Source: Gerris lacustris
Taxonomy: Eukaryota; Arthropoda; Insecta; Hemiptera; Gerridae
Assembly (NCBI GenBank): GCA_951217055.1
Contig: OX578277.1
Location: 66,992,388-67,056,387, forward strand
Direction of reading: 5' to 3'
Length of the DNA stretch: 64,000 nt
The stretch's first letter is position 1. Every line of letters begins with the position of its first letter. Shown here in pieces: positions 23,101 through 36,321 of the stretch. The translations under genes were made by a program, and so were the position numbers. The notes beneath the pieces are model-generated. The model saw only the letters and a program-made list of their open reading frames with translations. It was not told where the DNA came from and made no database searches.

Positions 23101-24369
23101 ACACTTTTACTAAAGCATTCATGTCTGGTTTGAGAGCGAATCACTTTCTAAAGCCTAATTTGTTCAGCCCTGTGGTAACATAAAAAAGATTGTTGTGCCA
23201 ATTCCAAATTTGAGGGCCTATTATTTACATTCAAGTAATTTATTTACCTACTTAAGATTATGCCTTTGAAAGTACAAAATGTTTTAAGCTGAAATCTATA
23301 CCTATTATTTTGCCCATATTCCTTTAAAACTTAAATTATTCAATTGAATCTATATTGTAATTATTAAAAATAACTCTATTTATTGTTGATATACTTCATT
23401 CTTTGAATAAAGCGTAGAGGACTGGTTATAATCTTTGTTTTCATAATTTTATAACAAATATTTGTAACTTGTAAATTGTTATACTCATGTGAGCATTCGT
23501 TCAGTCACAGAACTGCACAGGAAGCTATGTGCCACACTAATTGGCAGCAATTTTTTTCTCCTTGAAAAAATAAGGTATATAAGTAAAAACTTATTTGTCT
23601 GAGCTACCAACTAATGGTGTGGTCATTCGATAAAATTACGTTTTTTTTAGTTCCCCTTGAGAATAGAGAAGTAATTTCGTAATCTAGTTCTAGTGATAGC
23701 ACTGGCCTAAAAGATCGACACACCTAGGTCTAAGACTACTTTTAAAGGCTACTTTCACACTCTTGTAAATTCGGACTCTTTTCTTTAATGTTTTCAAATA
23801 ATCTAGAACCAGTTTAGAATCGTTTTACTTTCCATTTTCATCTAAATAATTTTTCTATGAAAAAACATAATTTTGTTTCTAGTAAAAAAAGAAAAAAAAA
23901 AGAATAAAGGTAACTTTCTTCTTTTTTCCTTTGGCCAGAGGATTATGAGATGGTGGTTGAAAATAGTAATGCAGTTTTACTAAAAATGAATAAGAAAGGA
24001 AAATGTTTATGAATCGTCATATTATACAACTTATATCTAAAAAAAAAAAAAACTGAAAAAAATAATATAATACAATCAGGATAAGAAAAATACTGTACTA
24101 CAAATCACATTCAACATTTTACTTCGTGGTTACTATCTTTTGAAGCAGCGTGAAAATGGTTAAGCTGTGTCGTTTGTAATGTCCCACTTCTTCTATTACG
24201 GAACCAAAAAATATTTCTGGCACTAGTGTAAAAAAACAAAAAAAAATAAGAGAATATATAAGGAAGGGTTAATTTTCAATTGACTCTCACAATAACATAA
24301 TGTGATCATTAAATGAGTGGCCCTATTGAAACTACATTTCAATAATATGATACCTCCCTGATAATAAAA
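20116..24369. other. AT-rich gene-free stretch
   Basis: No supported gene. It holds poly(T) runs at 20565-20581 and about 21339-21358, and a slightly GC-richer patch at 21830-22620 with an unrecognised 89-codon frame (22343-22612) that I do not call. A family-B end fragment occurs at 23518-23548 (minus). A 14-bp direct repeat, gccgaaccaagctg, occurs twice at about 22943-22979. Confidence 0.45.
23518..23548 (-). repeat. dispersed repeat family B, end fragment
   Basis: The segment aggaagctatgtgccacac followed by taattggcag is the reverse complement of the left part of family B (13804). Nothing else of the family is seen beside it, so this may be a solo terminus. Confidence 0.7.
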
Positions 24370-24952
24370 ATTTCAAGATAAAAAGAACTTTTTATATACT
24401 ACGTTTTTAAATTTTCTGTTGAATCGTATGTAATGTTGATAATATAATTGTTATTGTTATATAACATATAATGTTAGTGAAAAAAAAATAGTTCCGAATT
24501 AATTTACTTCACATAAATGACATCCATCTAGAGAGCTGATCTTAAACCTATAAAAGGATAAATCTTTGTACAACGGATCTCCCCAACACCAAATCTAAAG
24601 CGTGCCATCGATACATTTGAAATAATATAATCGATATTTCCTGTTTTGCTGTCATTCAATGTTTATCTATCACTAATTTGAGACCCGTCAAAATGAAGAT
24701 TGCGGAAATATTGGACATGGCAAAACAAATAAAATAACTTGCGGATTTTTTCCGTACAGCAAAATTTGTTGAAAACTAATTAAATTCTGCTGAAAGATGG
24801 CTAAAAGTATTAACATTATTGCATTGTCATCGTGTTCTGAGCTATGCTAAAAGTTTCAAATGTCTAGCTATTCGGGAAGTTAGTTAGAAATCGATTGCCA
24901 GATTTGTACCGGACAAACAAACAAACAAGAAAGCAAGTAATAAAAACGTAGT
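24370..24952 (+). repeat. dispersed repeat family C, copy 1 (inverted partner at 46.5-47.2 kb)
   Basis: About 580 bp is the reverse complement of 46518-47165 with many small differences. Shared landmarks are tttcaagataaaaagaact, acaacggatctccccaaca, cgtcaaaatgaagattg, caaaacaaataaaataact, gctgaaagatggctaaaag and gtaccggacaaacaaacaa. Both copies carry tactacgtttt near one end and aaacgtagt at the other, a possible inverted repeat. No frame is intact; the last part reads loosely as the degenerate phrase PDLYRTNKQT. Confidence 0.85.
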
Positions 24953-26629
24953 GAAATAGTATATTTTGAATGCATATAAGCATATTAAAAGGTGTATGAT
25001 GATACTTAATCGTCTACTCTTACCTTACCAAAAACACTTATGGTACTCACTCCATAATTAGTAGGCAGTACGGCTGTAAATCTATGCAGCCAACTTATAA
25101 CATATAAGAAAAAAAGCCCTACAACCCAAGGGTAATCGTGCCTTTTGAAAAATTGGTAAGGAGACAAACTTATTTTGAGAAAAAAAAGCTAATACAGCAT
25201 TGATGATAACGCGGTCACGAGAAACAATTTCTGTGCCATTCAAAACTATGCCATTTCTACTGTAATATGAGTTGTACTATTTTACGAAAAGGCACAATGG
25301 GACCAAAATTTATTTGTTTTAATGTCTTTGAGACTTCGCTATGTATATAAATGTTAATTTTAATTAAGAATAAAGGATGTATATTTATATTATATTGCAC
25401 GAATAATTATTGTATATTATTAGAAATAAACTTTTATAAACTATACTTTATTTAATAAATGTAGTCGTATTATCTCAAAATGCATATAATTTAGAGAGTT
25501 TATAATATTTAATTAGTAAGATATAAAAAAGGAATTTGAGGAGTTATTTGTTTTTGTCTTCAGTTCTCCAATCAAAAACTTTCTCTCCAACTTCATTTTA
25601 CTTTTCTCCTTTCTTGTCTTCCCCGTATAGTTATTTCTTACTTAAAAAATTGTTTACACTGATGAAACCTTTTAATCCATTAAGGTAATAATAATTTCCA
25701 ATAAAACGTATAAAAACATATCAAGAACTTTCACCTCAATTTCTTTTCGCTTTTCTGTTCCTCGATATCTTCTCCATAGATAGAAAACGTAATCAATTGA
25801 AGATTCTTTGAAAGAAATAATTATAGGACTGACGCAGCTGGGATTATATAGTAATGACAGTAGTCGTGTGAAAATGTAGGCGTAAATATCACGAGTTTCT
25901 TTTAACTGCAACGAGTGGGAGATGATCTGTGAGAGTGAATTCTTACCAGAAAGACCATGGTTGAGAGTCTGACTGGGATAATTAGTTACCTCTAAAGGTA
26001 AAAGTAGGGAAGGAGGGAAGTAAGTTAACGGGTCCTGTAGTAGAGGGGGATATGTTCCAGAGGACTTCTCGACTCATGAGACGCTTTCAGACTTGCTAAC
26101 CAACACACAACCGACTCTAACGGGTCCCAGACTTGGACCCGATAAAGCATTTAGCATTAGCACTCTCTCCTCTTGCCAATTCTTCATGTTTATGAACATA
26201 TCTGATGAGCCGGAAAGAAAAGTCGCTCTTAAGATCCGTTGTGAAAAAGCAGTGAACCGTGAAAGGATTGAATAGGTATAGTTGTTTTTCCGGTTGGTGA
26301 CTATGATTCTTTGAATCTCTAATCGGTAGTGTTGACAATTAAACTGCCATTCTATTGTTCTTAAGAACCACGGTTCATCACACTTTTAGTCCATACACGA
26401 CACCTTTACAGTTGTAATGGTGAACTGTGAGTGGTTTGTTTAGGTTTCATTCAACCAGAAAACAAGAATGAAACAACCATCTAATAATGGGGTGGCTGCA
26501 TTAATTCACACCTTTAATTGAAATGAAGAAATCTATTGTCTGTCAGTTAGTGTGCCAGTTGACAGTGATGTTGTTTAGGCCATTTTCGATTTCCATTAGG
26601 GCCCATTATTTTTTAGCAATATTAAATTT
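24953..26629. other. gene-free stretch
   Basis: No supported gene. The interval 25920-26290 is somewhat GC-richer and contains short frames on both strands, none with a recognisable motif. Confidence 0.45.
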
Positions 26630-27012
26630 GTGCTGATGTTAAGATTACAATAGCGACATCTGCAGGCTACTTTCGACAAAACCATCCAAATTTCTCCAAA
26701 ATCCGATGAGTACTTTTAATAAAAAAAATGATTGTGCGAATGTGGAAGAAAAAGAATAGGTGCATGGTTAACATTAATATGGGACCAACAATGGGTTAAT
26801 TAAGACCTTCCATCCAAATTTCATTAAAACCAGAAAAGCAGTTTTTACAAATTGGTTCGCAAAATGGTTGACAGATAGACCGACAGAGAGACACGAGACT
26901 AAAAATGTTCTTTGATATCTGAAACTGATTTCTGTCTAGGAAATTTTCAATTTGGAGGTATAAAAAAAATTGGCCACAATGCTTCCGTTACCTTTGGTGA
27001 GCTCGTAGTCAA
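26630..27012 (+). repeat. dispersed repeat family B, copy 2
   Basis: Shares gcgacatctgcaggctact, ccaaaatccgatgagtactttt, ccatccaaatttcattaaaa, gacagatagaccgacaga, tgatatctgaaactgatttc and cgttacctttggtgagctcg with the other copies. Frames are broken. The small open frame across its end is repeat-derived. Confidence 0.8.
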
Positions 27013-27889
27013 AATGAATAAAAGTTTACGATTATTAATAATAAAAAGTTGGATGCTAAGAATTACCAATTTTATAACGCCACTTACTCAAAATAATATA
27101 GGCATAACACTGAAAATTACTTTATAAGGTAACCTTACCCATGTATGATGATAATAATAATTAACGATGCAGCTAATGATATTGTCAATGGAATTGCAAT
27201 ATCGTAGGTTTGAAAAAGTTTAATAAGAAAAATATGGAAAAACAAAATTGGTACAAAAGTATGTCCTTCAGCCGAAGGAGCTTTTAAAACTTCTACTTTT
27301 GATAAAAGTACCTTACACGTGTATTTTGATTCGAATCGCGGCCACTTCCATACATTTTTTAACTCCAAAGCACGGTTATCGTGAACTCAAAATAGACCTT
27401 TTGTACAGAAGACAAAACAAGGCTAGACGTGTAGCGGTAGATATTATGCACTAAGAATACTAATTTATCAGAGAAACTCTACTCTACCTCAGGTAAAGGT
27501 AAAATAAAATGTACCAAAGCTCTTCCTAAAAGAATGCCTTAACAAATCATAATGAACAAACATATTAAAACAAATGGGTAAATTTATTAACTAAATTAAA
27601 TCTAAAGAAAAAGCATATTTTTATCACAAAATAAAGTTTTAAAACAGGCAAATGGAGTCAACATCAATAGTAAAAAATATAAGGAAGGTAATAGCCAGCC
27701 AATTAGGGTTATTAGCTTCCTTGCGTCCTAACGCTTACTTTACTTTTGCTATACTTTTACAACTTATCATTGTCTATTGTTTATTTAATTTGTCCCCCTC
27801 TTTTTCTTTTTATTTTGAATCGGTGCAAATTGTTTTGAATTTTTAGATGAATAAAAGAATCAATTTTTCAAAATTTAATGAGTGAAATT

Positions 27890-28400
27890 AACAAGGGACC
27901 ATCTGTTGGCTACATTCAACAAACCATCCAAATTTCTTAAACACCGGATAAGTACTTTTAAAGGTATAACTGTTAATAAAAAAAAATCTGTGCGCTTGAG
28001 GAAGAGAAACTAGTGGGCCTAAAAGGTTGAAATTAATGAGACCAACAATGGGCTAATTATTACCAACTATCCAAATTTCATTAAAATCAGACGAGTAGTT
28101 TTGATACGTTGGCTCGCAAAAATAATGGCCATACCAACAGCCTGACAGACAGGCAGACACAAAACCAAAAAAAATCCTTGATGTCTGAAACGGATTTCTG
28201 AAAAAATATTAAGCAACTACCAACCGACAGACATCCACGAAACCAAAAATGATGTCTGATGCTCCCTGAAACAGATTTCTGTGGCCATAAAATAAATTCG
28301 GTATTGAGAACGATCACAATGCTTCTGATATTTTTGGTAAGCTTGTAAATAATAGTCTGCCTATTCGTATGACACATAGCTTTCGGGGTCCTATTATTAT
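27890..28400 (+). repeat. dispersed repeat family B, copy 3
   Basis: Same family as 13.8, 26.6 and 42.6 kb. It is followed at 28354-28382 by the family's other end (gtctgcctattcgtatgac, acacatagc), so both terminal segments are juxtaposed here. A partial internal duplication of the tgaaacggatttctg block occurs (about 28187 and 28268). Confidence 0.8.
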
Positions 28401-30677
28401 CAGACGAATGATCAAATGAGATTTGGATCTGTTTCGATTCCCAGTAAAATCACAGTACGGTAAATTGAAAGCAATATAAATGTACATATTTAGAGTCTAA
28501 ATTACTATTAGAGGTATCTTTCTTTTCTCTGTTTATTTTACGTCCGATTTGGCTTTTTCGTGACCTCTCTATCTATTATCTTTCTATGACTCTGAAAAGG
28601 CCAAATTAAAGCAAGCTTTATAATTAAAGCTATATTTGTGTAGAAGAGTTAAATTAAATCTTAAACTCCGTCCCCCATTTTTGTGATTGTGGTCAAGCAA
28701 AGCTCATTCACTAATAGGGAAGAATCCTGTTCCAATATTGATAAATTTATTATATTTAAATCGTTATTACATCTACTGAGCCAATATTGTTTGTGCAATA
28801 TTTAAAAGTGGAAGTTATAAGAGAAAGTAAATCCTTGTACTTTTTTATTTGTTCACAATTCTCCCAGGTATAAAATTGTACACTACAAGAACATTTTTTT
28901 TTTTTTTGAGACTATAGCCATAAGTAAAACCAGAGCGAAAGTTGGAGTGTCAACATTTTGTATGTAACCCGAATTTAAGAAACCTACTCTCTTTGTCATA
29001 TTCTAATATATTTATACAAATACAGGCACATTTTCATTTATATTTTAGTTCAAGTTAACAGATTTAGTTAATTTATTCAATTATTTTTGTTAATTCGTTA
29101 TATTTGTTGTTATACTCATTATTATCAGAGTTTGATATTCTTCAATTGCATATGATTGAGAATATGAATCTCATGCTTACACACTAATTTTTGTTTAATT
29201 TCAAATGCTTGCTTGGAATTTCCTAAAAGAATGCTGGACTTATCTAAGTAAAAAATCTGAATTATATCTACACAGAGCTAACTATCATAGTTGTAAGGTA
29301 CATAAATAAATTGGACACGGCGCTGATGCGGCAAGACACAGAAGGCATATATCAGCAGAGAACTCGATGGAACTAAACCGAGTAGAACACAATAGTTGGC
29401 GTTACGCGGTTACGCTCATTTTACTCTTAGTGAAGGTCACCTGGAGTTTGGTTTCGGTCAAAACACTTTCTGACGATCTGCCGTCCTTTCTCATTTTATA
29501 GCATTACAGTATAGAGTATAGAAGGTAGTTTTAAATAAAAACAATGACCGCAATAGATTTTTGACTGTTGTGCTAAAGGTAAATCCTTTAATAGTTATTT
29601 GTGTGACACTCAAGGAAGTAATAGGAAAACCATTTTATAATTTTCAAGCAATCTTTCTGCACTTACTTATTTATTCTTTATTTTTTATACATCGACTGTT
29701 AGATCCTCTCGGCCACACCTATTCAATGAATTTATATCAATAACATCACTATTGCATATTTTAGTGAATATCAGAGTGACGCTTCTTAATTCAAATTCTC
29801 AACTTAAATACCATAGAAATCATGAAGATTGTCTGGAGTGGAAAATGAAATGAAATCTGCCATTAAAGCTAGTTCATTTTTAAGACTATTATGTTATCTT
29901 ATTATTAAGTCCTCTTATTTGAATGGGTATTTTCACATGACAATTTTATTGGTTTCAATTAAATGTGTTAAGGATTTAGTACTGGTTTCATATGTTTAAA
30001 TGTATATACATATGATGTGTGTGTATAAATATTTTAAATGCACATTAAATTATAATTTAATAATACAATAATTAGTTAAGAAGCGAGTATTGATTTGAAT
30101 AATATTCATATTAGGATGAAATAGTTTTCGTAATAAAACAAAAAAGTCAAATCTATAAAAAGTCAAGGATGTTGAGAATGTCACCTAGATTGTCTTACAC
30201 GGAGAGATGACCCAAATACTTCGCTTACCTCAACAATATCGTGAAGTGTATCGTGCTTGCATCAGCGATAATCTGTCTTACTTTAATCTTTGATAACTGA
30301 GACTCATAGTTATTATTTTTAATATTTATAGCTTCAGTCTTTTTCAAGGGAAGAGTAAGAATAATTACTATTTTATTAACATAATGATTCAGTATCGAAC
30401 TTTTTTTTTTTAACTAGTAGCAAGTTAAAGTGCTTGAAGATACGGATACAAGCTCTTTGATATCATGCATCTTTTAACAATGCTTATGTTTCGCTGACAA
30501 CTTGCGGTCACTTTGTTGCAATGTGAATTTTAACTAAATTGGTGTGGGTGCAAGTTCATTGTCCATAATAGGCTTTAAAATTTATAGAAATCACTTTAAA
30601 AGTTGAAATAATGTAATTTCATTGATGTCATTCGAGTTAATTTGATGAAGATTGTTGACATTATTCCTCTTTTCAAC
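28401..30677. other. AT-rich gene-free stretch
   Basis: No supported gene or bounded repeat; poly(T) at about 28892-28906. Confidence 0.5.
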
Positions 30678-30805
30678 AATAGGTTTGTTCCAACCACACT
30701 TCAAACTGGTTTGGAACTGTCCGACGTATGCGCATAATGCACATGCGTCGTACAGTTTAAAACTAGTTTGGAACTAGTTTGAGGTGTGGTTGGAACAAAC
30801 CTATT
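30678..30805. mobile_element. 128-bp palindromic MITE
   Basis: aataggtttgttccaacca at the left and its exact reverse complement at the right, with inner arms (tcaaact, ggtttggaactgt, cgacgtatgcgc against cacatgcgtcgtacag) that pair almost throughout. The ends can be read as TA duplications flanking ggtttgttcc...ggaacaaacc, which would fit a Tc1/mariner-type MITE. It is non-coding. Confidence 0.85.
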
Positions 30806-30853
30806 ATTATACCAATAATAACGGATTTTTTAACCACTCTGAAAGAGTGTCCA

Positions 30854-31313
30854 AAGGCCCATATACACTTTGATTAGTGCAAGTGTTTGTAAATTTTTGC
30901 AAGTGTTTAGTGCGAGTGTACGTGTTTAGTAGTGTCCAACAGTTTTAAGTGCAACTGATTAGTATTTAGTTTTATTTTGAGGAATTTTTTTTATTTTATA
31001 GCACATTTATTTTTTTATTACTTTTTTGTGGGAGGGGTATTGTTTTGTTGATTTTTGACACATTGTGACAGTTTTTTGACAAATCAATTAAACATTTTTC
31101 TTTTAAATTGTATAATTACAAAATAAAAAAAAAACCCTGACTTCTAGGTTGGAGTGGGGAGGCCTACTCGCAGCTCCACTAAACAGTGCAAGTCTACTAA
31201 ACAGTTCACTCGCAAAATTACTAAACACTTACACTAAACACATGGTGTCCAAATGGGTTTAGTGTTTTTACTAAACACTCGCACTTGCACTAATCAAAGT
31301 GTATACGGGCCTT
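30854..31313. mobile_element. 460-bp MITE
   Basis: Left end aaggcccatatacactttga, right end the reverse complement with one mismatch (aaggcccgtatacactttga). The terminal repeats continue through attagtgcaagtg. Subterminal copies of agtgtttagt occur on both sides. The interior is AT-rich and non-coding. The target duplication is unclear, so the superfamily is open. Confidence 0.85.
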
Positions 31314-34300
31314 AAGAAAAAAGGTTAGAAATTTTAAAATAGTTTATGATATAATAATGTGTAAAGGCGTTTGTAAATAGTGTTTAATTTTATTAATTAA
31401 TATGGTAAACAAAGTAAAAAATCACTAATAGTATACTTGTCTTTGAAATATAGTGCGTGTCATACAAAGAACTAAGAGTATCAGTTGATATTTCAGCAGA
31501 TAAACTTATTATCAAGACGAAGATACCCTGATAGAAATTAAGGAAATCAAGAAGGACAAAATGGAAAAATAATTAACAAAGAGATTGATGCGTCTCGTTA
31601 GAGAAATACAAACGCGACGACCTTATCACTCGGTTAGGATGTGATCAAGGGGACGAATTGTTTCGAATGCAATTAATTCAAAACGTACAAAGAGTCATTA
31701 ACACAATAACAAGTGAAACCACTTAAATAGGTAAGCCTCTCATGAATTAAATATAAGACGCGCTGCGAACCAAGATTTCAGCTTGAATTCCTCAATCTTG
31801 GCACAAAAGAAATATTCAAAAATGTTGATACGTTAATTGATAAAACATATCTAACAACTAATAAACCTATGAGTATAATGACTGATTATTCATTAATTAA
31901 ATTGTTATCAAGGTTTGATACTCGCTTCGCTGAAAAGAATAAAATATCAATCCAAGGAAAAATCATAAGCTTATTTTTGTAGCTTTAGTTCCTCTTGTTT
32001 ATCAAAGAGCACGAATCAGATTTTGATAAATACTTGAGTGAATGATCAAAATTGATCTTGTGACTAATATGATGTCAATCTTAAATGTTTCTCAAATTCC
32101 GGCTTTCTACTTGTATGTATTGTCACATAACAGTAATAAGGGAAGTGTTCAATAGTATACGATGGTTCATTCTTGTTATTTTCATGATACAAATATAAAT
32201 TGGAGCTTAGTTTTAAGTCATAATACAATATAGAGAGACAAGATCAGTTACTTTTGGTGAACATCATTGATATATGATGAAGAGCCAACAACGATAAATC
32301 AATAACTTTAAAAAAATCTTCAATTCGGAAAAAGTCTATGCTATGCTTTGCATGTTGGTAGACAATAACTATAAGACAAAAATAAGTCGATCCCACAAAT
32401 ATACATTTATATTCTTGAGAATATAATATCGAAATGAAGACGGCGCATATATTTATGACTTTGGAAGAGAGTACTACTCTTAGAGTACTAATCTTTACAA
32501 TAAAAGGTACAGTTCATTGAAAATTATAGGAGGTAGTAACTAATTTGAAAAACAAAACAGGTATTGGGTTGAGCATTTCTTTATATTGACCAAACATTCC
32601 AATAAAATTGTATTGAGGTAACTATTTCCATCAATTTGGAGCTATAAAAATAATTAGTGTAAATAAATTAGCTCTCTTTTATTCCATTAAGTAGTTGATT
32701 TGAGTAGCAAAATAAGAGATTTGTATAAGGATTGTAAAAAATTGATTGGTTAATTATACCAGTTTTAAGGTGAACTACTTCTTAATTCTAATAATATATA
32801 AGTGCGTAAGCATAGTATAAAATTATAGTTGTATTTATTTTTATTCCATTGCAGGTTTAATACATAATTATTTGTATATAGGAATAGTAAATAGGTTTAT
32901 ATTTTCTAAATATAACAATTAAATATTAATTTCAAGTTTCTATAGTGCAGCTTTATTGCAGCAATTTGATTTTTTTTTTTTTTTACTCTGAAACAATAAT
33001 TACTTTTGTTATTATAGTAAAGAGAAGAAGAAAAGCATCATGATCATAACAACAGCGTCATTAGCATCATGGTATTAACAGTTCTAAAAAAAAGGGCTAG
33101 ATGGTGGCACACATTTCAAGTTCTATTTAGTCACGAATGATATAGAGTAATGTTAAGGCTTAAGCCAAAACATTTTTTTATTGTATGATTTATTACTTAA
33201 CTCACAACGTGCTGTTACACGAAAAATATTAGAATGGTAAAATAATCATGCAAAACTAATGAATACCTTAGTGACATCGTTTTGATTCTATCAGCAGTTT
33301 TCTTTAGTTAAAATTACAATGGACTATTTTTTTTATTTTAGCCGCTTTTTAATACTATTAAATCTGAAGGGAAAGGTTAACGCCAAGGGAGTTAACCTGT
33401 TTATACCCTGTGTGAAAATCAAGCGAGACAGAAACAGATTCGAAAGATATCTAAAGCTTTTAAGATAAAGTTGTAGCATTTTGTACACTGGTAACCTGTG
33501 AAAAGCATTACATATTATTTGGCCAAAAGTGAGCACAAAAATAAACAATCTCTTGTAAAAACAGAGGGCTATTGAGATTGAGAAATTTACAAAAGATGAA
33601 GGATATGGATTTACCATACTCTCAGAAATAATGCTGGAGCCTTGAGGAACCGGTATTTACTGGAGTGTTCGGGGCAAACGAGAAAGAGGTCGGCCAAGGA
33701 AGACCTGGTGACAGACATCAGTGTCACCTTAGAAACATAATAGTACTCTTTTTTCTTCACACATTTGCTAAAACGTAACAGTTCATTAGGTACACAACGG
33801 AAGGGTCAGAATTGCATATCAATGAATCTCATTCATTGGTTATTACTGCGTTATTTATATGAATTATTTATTTATCTCTATTCTTCTACTTCAACCAAAC
33901 CAGCTATTAGCTATGGCAATTATGAGCTTTAATTTTGATTATGTTTCATCTCTCCGCAAAATGAGCTTGGAATATTGAAGGTGTAGAATTTTGTTCCAGT
34001 ATGATTACTTTAAGGCCTCTGAATACACTGATACCCAGATCTCCTAAATCAATAAATAATATGTAACACAATATTTTTTGAAAGTCGAGGATAAATGTGC
34101 TATTAGAATTCATTGAAAGTAATTCAAAGATAGATCGTTGCTTTAAAGATGAAAAATTTATTGACGCACATCAGAATGATCTGGACTTCGTCAGCTCCAA
34201 AGCGTGGTTGTTTTAAGAAGACACGATCAGTATTACATATGTACTATTTGAGTGCAAATTAAGAATATGAATAAAATTTTAAATAATGTCTGATGAATAT

Positions 34301-34811
34301 TGGTGTCAAAAAAATACGATTCTAAGTAACTACCAATTATAGATATAGAATCAAGTAACAAAAGGGGAAGAAAAAAGAACAAGAAGAAAGTATGAAGATT
34401 TCGCTTAGTAGGTAAAAGGAACAAGTGAAATCTGAAAATAGAATAGCTTGGATGTTCGTGAATGATCGTAATATCTATATTAGTATAACTTGATCTTTAC
34501 GTAGAAATCATTTCTATTTCTATAGATTATTTTCTTTCTTATTCGTTCTCTCCTATATAATAGAGTTTTGTGAACGTGGGAAAAATGTATTCAGGTAATA
34601 GAGCTACATAATTATGACACTTATTATGGATTATTTTAAGGTTAACTTCTTGAAATAAAGTTAAGTTGTTGCGATAAATGGGTGAAGCTATAGAAGAATA
34701 TAATATTTAATTCTTAGAAGAGTTAATCAAAAAGTACTCACTATTTTATATTTAGACATAATCTATTTTACTAATTATAAATTTTGTTTAATGAATAATA
34801 GATAAGGTAAG
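31314..34811. other. AT-rich gene-free stretch
   Basis: No supported gene. Short frames (for example on the minus strand at 33333-33617) are of low complexity and lack motifs. A poly(T) run lies at about 32970-32984 and a single gcttcgc heptamer at 31924-31930. Confidence 0.45.
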
Positions 34812-35287
34812 GTATGAATGGTGGGGCACGAATTGGACAACTTTTACCTGCTCTGGTTAATCCTCGAGCTCGAATTGGACAACTTTTTAGAAGCAGCCCC
34901 CTTGGGACGAGCACGAACTGGACAACTTTCGCATTTTATAACTATCGCACAACTATCGCACTTTTCTTATGACTCGATAGTAATAAATATAGTCAGCGAA
35001 ACTGCCTATAGTCTACGGTTTTATCACTGAAATGACTGTTACTCCGATTTTGTTATAACTGAAAATACAAAAGTTTTACATTTTTAATCCTAAAAAAACT
35101 AACTCTGTGGCGCAACAGCCCATGGAGGCCTACATTTTGGCAAAATATAGGCATAGTAAGAGGGCCAAAAAAAAAACAATAAAAACGTTTAAATAAAATG
35201 TTATTTTTGAAAAAAAAATTGTTTTTAATAAATAAAAAATTAATGATTTGAAATTAAATGATTAAATAAATATGAAATATATATTTA

Positions 35288-35289
<2 letters not shown>

Positions 35290-35381
<92 letters not shown>
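35290..35381. repeat. (AT)n microsatellite
   Basis: About 90 bp of pure AT dinucleotide, lying inside the 34.8-36.3 kb element. Confidence 0.97.
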
Positions 35382-35384
<3 letters not shown>

Positions 35385-35454
35385 TATTATTATTGTATAA
35401 TATGATAGCTATACGTATAATGTCAAATATCTTATGTAATACGAGTATAAAAAA

Positions 35455-35690
35455 AATAATAAAAACGCTTAAATATTGGAACCTACATGCCAAATTTCAT
35501 CAAAATCGCGCCAGTAGTTTATGCTCCACGTGTCTGCACAGACTACAGACGAAAGACTGACATTTTTTAAAAATCACTTTTTTGGACTACGGGGACCTCG
35601 AAACGTGTAAATTCATCAAAATCGAATTTTCAAGTCATCACAATACTTTCTCTTTATATACTAGGTACATGAGAAAGAAAAAAAGGAAAT
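35455..35690 (+). repeat. dispersed repeat family D, copy 1
   Basis: The segments gtctgcacagactacagac, ttttttggactacggggacc and aattcatcaaaatcg are shared with 51165-51400 (ctctgcacagaccacag, ttttttggattcggggacc, aatccatcaaaatc). It is nested in the 34.8-36.3 kb element. No frame is intact. Confidence 0.75.
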
Positions 35691-36107
35691 ATGTAAAATA
35701 ATCCACCACATTTTACAAAAAGCATATTTGTTTATTTATCTATAGTACATAGTGAAAAATATAATTATACAGCAAAAAACGCATTTTCTAATAATTAATT
35801 AGGCGGTGGCTTTTCATTTTTTCCCCATGAAGCCAGTTCAGATAATTTAACGTTTTGATAAATGTCATCGGATAATATGAATAATAATAGATAATAGATC
35901 AATAATAATAGATAATAATAATCTAATGTATATAATATAAATAAATAAACAAACAAATATTGCATATGGTAAGGGGGTGGGGCGGCCTAGCGTCACCCGC
36001 ACAAAGGCAGCTATGAAGCTAGGACCAGCCCTGCCTTTAACAATAGAAACTAATAGTATGGTGAACAAGGCACCGTGTTGAAAATTGAGAATCTATCACG
36101 ACGTCTA

Positions 36108-36172
36108 GACGGTGATAGTTGCCGCGATAATTGCTATCATGACAGCAACTATCGCGTCAACTATCACCGTAT
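36108..36172. repeat. 65-bp imperfect palindrome
   Basis: acggtgatagttg and cgcgata on the left pair with tatcgcg and caactatcaccgt on the right, around attgctatcatgacagcaac. It resembles a tiny MITE inserted in the larger element. The cgcgatagttg motif is echoed at its outer borders. Confidence 0.8.
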
Positions 36173-36321
36173 AAATGGGGCTTTACACGCTATCGCATGC
36201 CACTCTCTACCTGGTGCTGAAAGTTGTCCAGTTCGTGCTCGGGGATTAGTGGACCCTTTTTTGACCCTTCCTTATGGTTAGAAAAGTTGTCCAGTTCGTG
36301 CCCAGCCGTATGAATTAGATA

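Larger units (their letters stand above)
34820..36307. mobile_element. 1.5-kb element with 8-bp duplication and multiplied terminal motifs
   Basis: An exact 8-bp direct repeat, gtatgaat, flanks it at 34812-34819 and 36308-36315. Just inside, the ends are ggtggggcacgaattggac and, reading inward from the right, ggctgggcacgaactggac. The inner motif gcacgaaytggacaacttt is repeated: three copies on the left (34826, 34868, 34911; about 42-bp period) and two inverted copies on the right (36219-36238, 36282-36301). The interior holds a TA microsatellite, a family-D repeat and a palindromic insert (about 36108-36172). The 8-bp duplication fits hAT- or P-type transposition. No transposase remains. Confidence 0.8.

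Noticed and set aside
24362..24946. 9-bp taataaaaa repeat as a target duplication of family C
   Set aside because: The second family copy at 46.5 kb remains similar beyond this point, so the right taataaaaa is part of the repeat and not a duplication.
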